DNA of 64,000 bases from assembly GCA_029844215.1 (NCBI GenBank), contig CM056723.1, positions 91,752,790-91,816,789 of the forward strand, given 5' to 3'. A model generated the notes under the pieces. It saw only the letters and a program-made list of their open reading frames with translations, was not told where the DNA came from and made no database searches. Position numbers and translations under genes: made by a program. The stretch is from Przewalskia tangutica (taxonomy: Eukaryota; Streptophyta; Magnoliopsida; Solanales; Solanaceae). Each line of letters begins with the position of its first letter. The first letter of the stretch is position 1. Below, piece by piece: positions 57,224 through 64,000 of the stretch.

Positions 57224-60181
57224 AAAGTGGTATCGAGCGCTTAATCCTCGGAAAGTGTCTATGCACCGTATCTAGTAGTCTTGATTATCGGTGTCAGGCA
57301 CCACACCTATAATCGTGAGGCTGCAGGATATTTAGGATTGGTTTCCATTCTTCTCACTCGAGATCGTGCCTTAGAGCCGTGTTATAAGTTGGACTCCTCG
57401 ACGTATTCTTTTCACCCGTATTGCCTCACGCAGGCAACCGAGCCCGAAGGCAAGGCGCAAAGCGGAGTCGCGAGTAGAGCACAAAGGGTTACCATGGCAC
57501 GCCCGGGTCATTATCGGAGACGATTCATTCGGGAGTTCTGCACGCCGCTAGCCCTGTGAGAGTTTAGAGAGCGTGAGCAGCCACCGAGACCACGATACCG
57601 AGCCTCTAGTCCCACGCCAGAAAGCAGGATATGAGTTACAAGGAGATGGCCCGATTACTAGCTAGTCTGGCCGGAAATGAGACGACGGAGCCGGTGGTTC
57701 CGGCGATCAGAGTTCACCCTAGATCCGATAGTTTTGAGACTTCGGGACTTCGAGTTGCACCACCCGAGTCCTATGGATGGAGAACCGGCGAAGATCATCG
57801 TGAGTTTATTCGACGATCGCGTGGATCATGAAAGTGATCAAGACCTCGAGGCATTTCTTACACTTCTTGCCCTCGCGGCGAGAGCTCGGGCAGATAGATT
57901 TATGAGGTTGAGGCGAGCAGGGCGACGGTTCGGGAATACTGATAGAGTTTGACTCACGGGCTAGTTATGACCCGCGTTAGTGGCGCATGGAGGATGAGTG
58001 CACCGATATGTCACAGACTTGGCGATTATCTAGCAGAGAGTGGTACGATGGTAGCTCTTCACCGGGCATGGGCGTTTCCGCATGCACTTATGCGCAACAG
58101 ATTGAGGAACGTAGAGATCGACAGATTAACCAAGATCAGCAGAAGAGGGCCAACACAACAGGGTCCTTTGGTAACTTTCGATGTGGACCTTCTCAGCAGA
58201 AAACTGGTTAGGCGCCTCCGCCAAGATGAGTGGTCCTCCACGAGCCGGGGCGTTCGGGTATTTAGGAGTTGGTCAGAGCTCCAGGGTTTCTGGTTCACAG
58301 ATTACATAGGTTCTAGCCAGCCAAATTCAGTTTTTCCTCAAGTGTTCACTATGTGGTAGGTGTCATTGTGGGGAGTGTCGTACTACTTCGATAGCTTGAT
58401 ATGCTTGCGGCCAGCAGGGCCATTTTGCGAGAAATTGTCCAGCAGGTGGCGCGGATGTTACGACTCAGCCTTCGGGATCAGCGGCTGGTTCATCACCTTC
58501 TATAGCTAGGCGCCCTGCAGGGCAGGATTATGATTAGAACGACAGGAAAGTGAGGCAAGAGTTACGAGATATCTTACGCCGCCAAGAGACTTGTTTAGGT
58601 CGTTATGGTAGATACGTGGAGTGCTATGTACGGATAGCATTGTGTTAGCGCGGATTAGAAAACAGGGTAGTTGAAAAGGGTAAGTCCGGGACGAAAATGG
58701 TGAGCCTTAGAATTTATAATGCTGGGACCTTGGATGCAAGGCCGTCACAGTGGATGTTACGATTGGGTTTTGTCAAGTACTTGGTATGCGTGATATATGT
58801 TGTGGGATAATTCCATGGGTAGTGTAAGATGGAAGTGGTAACTTTCATGGCGTGAATCGTAAGATTGTTCGGATCGGAACGAGTTTAGTACGAAGTGGGT
58901 CGGGTTGAGGCCATATCGCGAGTCAACCCGCGGCCGAATGTGGTGGGTCGGTTGAGGTGGTCCCGCTAGATGATAGGTCACGAGGGTGTTAAGCCCAAGT
59001 TAGGTAACCATCGATGCGAGTTCGTGGACGATTCGACGAGTCGGGCCGATGAGGTCAGCCCATCTTGTCTTTCGCCAGACCATTTACTCGGCGAGGGTTA
59101 TGCGAGATGTTATCGGGAAGGTTGTAAGGCGCCGCACGGTTCCTACTTTCATTTTACGGCGGCAATGAGCCCGCCACGGCTATTTATTTTTCGGAGGTTT
59201 TACGGCGGGGTTAGGAACTCGGTGAGTCTCGATGTGCATTCACCTCGGGCCGACGACGAACAACGATTTTATCCGCACATTTGAGGATAGGTTACGGGCG
59301 GTGTTTTGATTTCGTGGTAGTGTAAGGATTATTTGCCTCTTGTTGAGTGAGTATTATAATAGCTACCATTTCAAGATTCGGATGTCGCCTTACGAAGCCT
59401 TGTATGGGCGGAAGTGTAGGTTCTTGGCCGATTGGTTCGAGGTTGGCAAGGTTCGGATAGTTGGTCCATACTTGATTCGGCAGGATGTGGCGGTGAAGCT
59501 TATCCGAAGAGGTTTTTTTAGCACCGAGTCACCGTAAGTCGCATGTGTAATCGGCGACACTTGGAGTTGAGTCCGACGGTGGGTCTTCAAGGTACCACCC
59601 GAATGGGTGTGACGAGATTTGGAAAGCAGGGAAACTTAGCCCGAGGTACTTTACGCCTTTTCGATCGTTGTAGAATAGGCAGTTGCCTATAAGTTAGCTT
59701 GTCGTCCGACTTAGAGCAAGACGTCCAGATTCCATGTTGCTATGTTTTGGAAGAGTATCGGAGATCCATCCAGAGTGTTCCCAGTTAATGATGACCAAGT
59801 TGGAGATAGTAACCCCGAGATTTTGGAAACTGAAGCAATGACATAAATGTGGTACGTATAGTAGGAAAAGTTCGAGTGTACGAGGAAGGTACGACGAGTA
59901 AGAAAAAAGGCTAAGATGTGTTAAGAAGATGGAAGTGTCCTTTTTATAAGTGAAGAGGGGAAGAAAAGTATCCTTTGGACCATGGGTGGAAGTTTTTGTG
60001 TTGTTATACACATTAGAGGTGATTCCTCGTTGGCTTGGATTGAGTTTTGCGCGTATGTTATACTATGGCCATTGGTGGCAGGATTGGTTTGGTAAGTATA
60101 GTAGTGAAGACTATACCGGCGCATGTATGTTTTGGAGACTTGAAGGAACATTCGGGACGAATGTTTCTAAGGGGGGAAGAA
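57224..60181 (+). mobile_element. Internal region of plus-strand gypsy element, degenerate gag and integrase
   Basis: Gag traces: MSYKEMARLLASL at 57631, QIEERRDRQINQDQQKRANT near 58110-58170, and a zinc-knuckle relic around 58390-58450 (CLRPAGPFCEKLSS, a shifted form of a CCHC knuckle). Integrase C-terminal motif RMSPYEALYGRKCR with WFEVG at 59380-59450, then a frame-broken chromovirus-like tail (SRFHVAMFWKSIGDPSRVFP near 59728-59790) and a C-end leading to the purine tract. Less than 0.9 kb separates gag from integrase traces, so protease, RT and RNase H are deleted. Confidence 0.75.
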
Positions 60182-63181
60182 TGTTACACCCCGTAGTTCC
60201 AGAGTATGTATATGAGGACGTACGTACGAGAATACGACAGTAAAATTGGAAAGGAAGAAAGATGTGATTTTTCGACGGAAAAGTTTCCGAATTTTGAGAA
60301 GGAAAAATGTTCGTTAAAGGGAATTGGATTCCCAGATTTGGTATTCGGACTTTTTGGAATATTTGAGAATTATGGAATTTTATTTCCGAAATCGGTCACG
60401 TGGGGCCCACGGGAGAATTTACGGTTTTGTGGGGCCCACTTTATTTTCGGATTTTTGGCATTGCGGATATTTTCGGAAGATGAAATATTTTGGACGAGTA
60501 GGGGGCGACACGTGTCACCCCCATGTGGCCCATGGCCGAAAGAGTGTGGCACTTGGACGTTTTTTGTGGGGACAAGTGGCAAGCCACTTCTCCCATTTTT
60601 GTGGTGGACACTTGGTTGGCAATTACCCACACAACATGTCCCCCATCCTCACCTTACTTTTGCTTAAATATTTACCCTTGATTATTCTATATATACCACA
60701 TTAATTTGAAGAAAATTTTCATCCCACACTTAAGCTTCCAAGTCAAAATACTCCCCTCCCCTTTGTAGTTGTTTTCGTCCCCTCCCCCACTTGAGTAGAA
60801 AATACTTTGAGTATTATTGTATAATCCCAAATACCTTGGCCTAGTATCCCTAGTAGTATTCCAAAGTTATTTCAATACTAGGAGCCCGAAAATACTACTT
60901 TATTCCAATAGTCGCAAAATGAAGCCCTAGAAAAATCTTCATAGCTTAGATGAAGTGTTTAGAGAAGTTGTTTAGAAACTTCTAAGGGTTGCTTGGAGCG
61001 GGTTGGAGCGTAAGGAATTGGAGCTAAACGTTGCTCAGGATCGACTTTTAATCTTGGATAATTTTGGGCTTATCGAGGTAATGATCTATGTTCCTCTATT
61101 GTAATTGGATATTACATATTGTAGTAGTTTAGATTTGAGTATAAGATATATTGGAAGGATGATTAAAAAGAATTGAATCAGATTTTACATTGACTGTATT
61201 TGATGAGACTTGTAGTTTTATTGTGGTGTAGATTTGTACACGTCGGGTTAGACGTGTAACCCCTCGAGTTGTTGGCTTGCAGCAGGCCTTGTTAGAGGAG
61301 AGATTTATGTGGTTGCGGGAGGTGTCGCCGAATTTTCCGTAGAATAAGGAACATTGTACTTAGAATTATTCTACAAGAGATCTAGAGGTTGATAGGCGTT
61401 TGTGGCCTGTATATGTTGAAATACTACGAGTAGCGTATTCTACTGGAAGGGTGGAAAAGGCTAGCAGGGTTACAGTACTTTGGAGCTATTTGCTAATTGT
61501 CGATAATCGTCGCAAGGTATGTGAACCTATCCCTATCCTTTCTAGCATGATGTTTTGTAAACTATGTAGATGCGGTGACGCATACGTGCTAAATGAGTTT
61601 TGGTTGGTTTAAAACATAAAGTGTTATAATAGCTTTATGGGAAGTTAGTTATAACGACTTTATGTAGGTAAAAGAATGGTTTATTGATTTTAGAAGTTAA
61701 GAGACTTGATCTTAAAAGATAAGAGACTTGACTTAATTGACTTGATATGAATTTTGTTAAAAAGTGTGAAACCTCATTCGTGAGTAATGAGTACTTGGTT
61801 TTTAAAGAATAATGTTTCTTGATTTGAAATGAGAATAAGTATCGAACGAACCACTGCAGCGTTAATAAAGGAAAATGTATTGACAAATAATTAATTATAT
61901 TAAAACCAGTAGAAACCTCCATCTGCCTAGAAGCTAAGATAAGACAAAATTGTATTACATTTCCTAGATCATGACTGCTTTAATAAGATTGTTATAAACA
62001 AGAATAACCTACTCACACATAAGGCATATGTTACTCAAATTGTTTTAAAAAGGAGATTACATTATTAAGTGTTTAAAACTATGATCTATGAATCTTTTGA
62101 AAATAAGAGACTTGAGTATTTGAAATTTTGCAACTTGAACTTTTGGAAAAGAATGTTGTTACTTGATTTTACAAAGGAAAGTGTTTCGGTTTAAAAAGGA
62201 GGGCATGTTATTTGCCTTAGTTTGATTTAAAAGGAAAGCTTGGTATTATCTTAACCTGTCTTAAAAGAGAGTTTAAATGTTATGGTCGATTCTACCTCGA
62301 GTCCCATGAGATGGGCCGAGACATGTATACCACCCGATTCTACACCGAGTCCCATGGGATGGGCCGAGACATGTATTCCATACGATTCTACACCGAGTCC
62401 CATGGGATGGGCCGGGACATGTATTCCATTCGATTCCACACCGAGTCCCATGGACGGGTCGACATGTATTCCACACGCTTTCACACTGAGTCCCATGGGA
62501 TGGGCCGGGACATGTATACCACACGATTCCACCTCGAGTCCCATGGGATGGGCCGAGACATGTTATACGTATCACACGATTTTATACCTAGACTGCCGGC
62601 AGTGAGGAAGGAGTTCCACGGGCATGAGGGATGACTTTGAGGGCGTGAGTCACTGACTTGACATGACTGCTTTTATGTTGTGAACTGTAGTTTGGTTATC
62701 ATACATGTCTTCTGTTTTATATAGTATCGTGATTTCATTTCTGATTTTTCGCCACATACTTGGTACTGTTATCGACCTCCTTGGCCGCGTTAAATGTCGC
62801 AGTGTAGGTACACGATCGTCGATCCTCGTTCATAGGATCGCAGTTCAGCGTTTGGGAAGCTCCGTTTCTCCGGAGGCTTATCTCTTGGTATAGTCCCCTG
62901 TCATTATAGGTACTTGTACATTCAGGGGTATGGCGGGGCCCTGTCCCGTCATAGTTGTTATTATAAAATTCTTAGAGTGCTTTGTAGTGCCGCTGTGTGG
63001 TTTGTAAAAGGGATGTAACTGTTCAAGCTTTTTATGTATATACGGAAAGGTGACCGTTTGGTTTCCTGTTTCTTCTTGTATATCTGTTTAAGTTTTTATT
63101 TCCGCTGATTTTCTCTAATATTGTATCACTGGGGTGCCCGGGGTAAGGCACCAGTCACGGGCCCGAGATCGGGTCGTGACA
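60182..63181 (+). repeat. 3' LTR of plus-strand gypsy element (3.0 kb)
   Basis: Collinear mate of 54201-57223; differs by small indels, a few substitutions and one minisatellite unit. A short extra piece (ACAAGTGGCAAGCCACTTCTC) near 60571-60591 is absent from the 5' LTR. Ends GGGTCGTGACA, followed by AATCT. Confidence 0.86.
62298..62580. repeat. 48-bp minisatellite, 6 units, in LTR (mate copy)
   Basis: Same CGAGTCCCATGGGATGGGCC unit as 56304-56630. One unit is shortened to CATGGACGGGTCGACATG. Confidence 0.88.
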
Positions 63182-63186
63182 AATCT

Positions 63187-64000
63187 CCATTAAGGCCATT
63201 CTCGGCCTTTACGACCCGGTCCTGGTCGAACGCGTCTATGAACTCGTACAATGGTTACCTAAACTTGGGCCTAGCACCCTCGTGACCCTATCACCTAGCG
63301 GGACCCCCTCAAATCGACCCTACTCCAATCCGGGTTGCGGGTTGACCGACGATTGGTCCTCAACCCGACCCATTATCGCACTAAATCCTCATTCCTCATC
63401 CGGAACAAATCTCACTATTCAAGTCATGAAAGCCTAGTGGTCTTCTTAGCTTAACTACCCACTTTTATTTCACACCACTTATGGACTTATCACACAAATA
63501 TATTCCACGAATACTAGGTATATCAACTAAGATCAACCGTAAATCCTTTGCTCAAGACGGCCTTGTATCTAATGTCTCAACTGTTATCAATATTCTAAGG
63601 CTCACAATTTCCATGTCCCCAAACTTACCTTTTCTACTAACCAGTTTTTCTAAATCACAATCTAACACAATATTATCCGAGTATAACACTTAACATATAA
63701 CCACCTTAGCAACACATACTAGTCTCTAAAGGGTTAAAGATATACCTGAAACTATTGCTTCACTATCCCATCGTCGCTCTAATCATAGTCACGCCTGCAG
63801 GCGATAACTGCAGGCGCGATGAACCACCATCGATCCCGAAAGTTGAGTCTTAACATCCGCACTACCTCTGTTTGGACAGTCCCTCGCCAAATGGCCCTGA
63901 CGGCCAGTATAACAGGCTCCCTTAGTAGCACGACACTCCCCAAAATGGGGTCTACACATCGACCACACCGAGGTAGGGGTGGCTCCGTCTGGCTAACACC
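63187..64000 (-). mobile_element. Body of a further minus-strand gypsy relative (right part, runs off window)
   Basis: Continues 53898-54195 after the plus-strand insertion and resembles 38815-39560. On the minus strand near 63855-63915 a gag zinc knuckle reads ACYTGRQGHLARDCPNRGSA; the second Cys of C-x2-C-x4-H-x4-C is Gly, so the knuckle is damaged. No LTR of this element is in the window. Confidence 0.72.

Larger units (their letters stand above)
54196..63186 (+). mobile_element. Complete plus-strand gypsy-family element, long LTRs and short body
   Basis: LTRs 54201-57223 and 60182-63181, body 57224-60181, target duplication AATCT at 54196-54200 and 63182-63186. LTRs start TGTTACACCCCG and end GTCGTGACA. 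The body has a primer-site relic TGGTATCGAGCG (57228-57239, initiator-Met type lacking one A), gag and integrase remnants, and the purine tract AAGGGGGGAAGA before the 3' LTR. No reverse transcriptase. LTRs make up two thirds of the element. Chromovirus-type (Tekay/Del-like) affiliation is a guess from LTR length and primer type. Confidence 0.87.

Overview
This is a plant nuclear window, most likely from a Solanaceae species. The host signals are a ferredoxin-dependent glutamate synthase (Fd-GOGAT) gene with Solanaceae-like residues, two SINE fragments with the TS-family 3' end (pyrimidine-rich body and TTG tail), and a dense mix of Stowaway, hAT, TRIM, copia and gypsy elements. The species cannot be read from the sequence. 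No bacterial operon, CRISPR array, rRNA or convincing tRNA gene was seen.

Region 1 (1-23,400) holds the C-terminal half of Fd-GOGAT on the + strand: 17 exons, about 758 codons, ending at the stop at 23303-23305. Earlier exons, with the glutamine amidotransferase domain, lie outside the window. All visible introns are GT-AG and phases chain correctly, yet the copy looks dead. Exon 1 has an in-frame TGA at 1049-1051, where homologues have Arg. Exon 12 is split by a 1,125-bp hAT-like element with a perfect 8-bp target duplication. A second hAT-like element sits exactly on the acceptor of exon 11, and its duplication copies the acceptor AG. Introns carry three TRIM copies, two Stowaway MITEs, two more hAT-like MITEs, SINE fragments and two antisense copia remnants.

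Region 2 (about 23,400-34,970) is a decayed Ty1/copia element on + that begins about 100 bp after the Fd-GOGAT stop. It is split by a complete LTR element on - (24,724-33,186; 5-bp duplication CCCAA; tRNA-Asp primer site). That nested element keeps gag and a protease fragment, lacks reverse transcriptase and integrase, and carries a second ORF resembling the 'putative plant transposon protein' family.

Region 3 (about 34,970-64,000) is built almost wholly from one Ty3/gypsy-like family with very long LTRs (3.0-3.8 kb) and short degenerate bodies (2.1-3.0 kb). An outer minus-strand element (34,967-53,897) has one LTR half in inverted orientation, and its other LTR is split by a second minus-strand element (41,814-51,407). 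A plus-strand member (54,201-63,181; duplication AATCT) is inserted in the body of a further minus-strand relative that runs off the right end. Subfamilies differ by swapped minisatellite modules inside the LTR and share a CACGTG-centred palindrome upstream of a TATA-like box.

No element here appears able to move on its own. The interest lies in how a photorespiratory nitrogen-assimilation gene was broken, and in the nesting and modular evolution of the LTR family. Boundaries were read by eye; percent identities were not computed.
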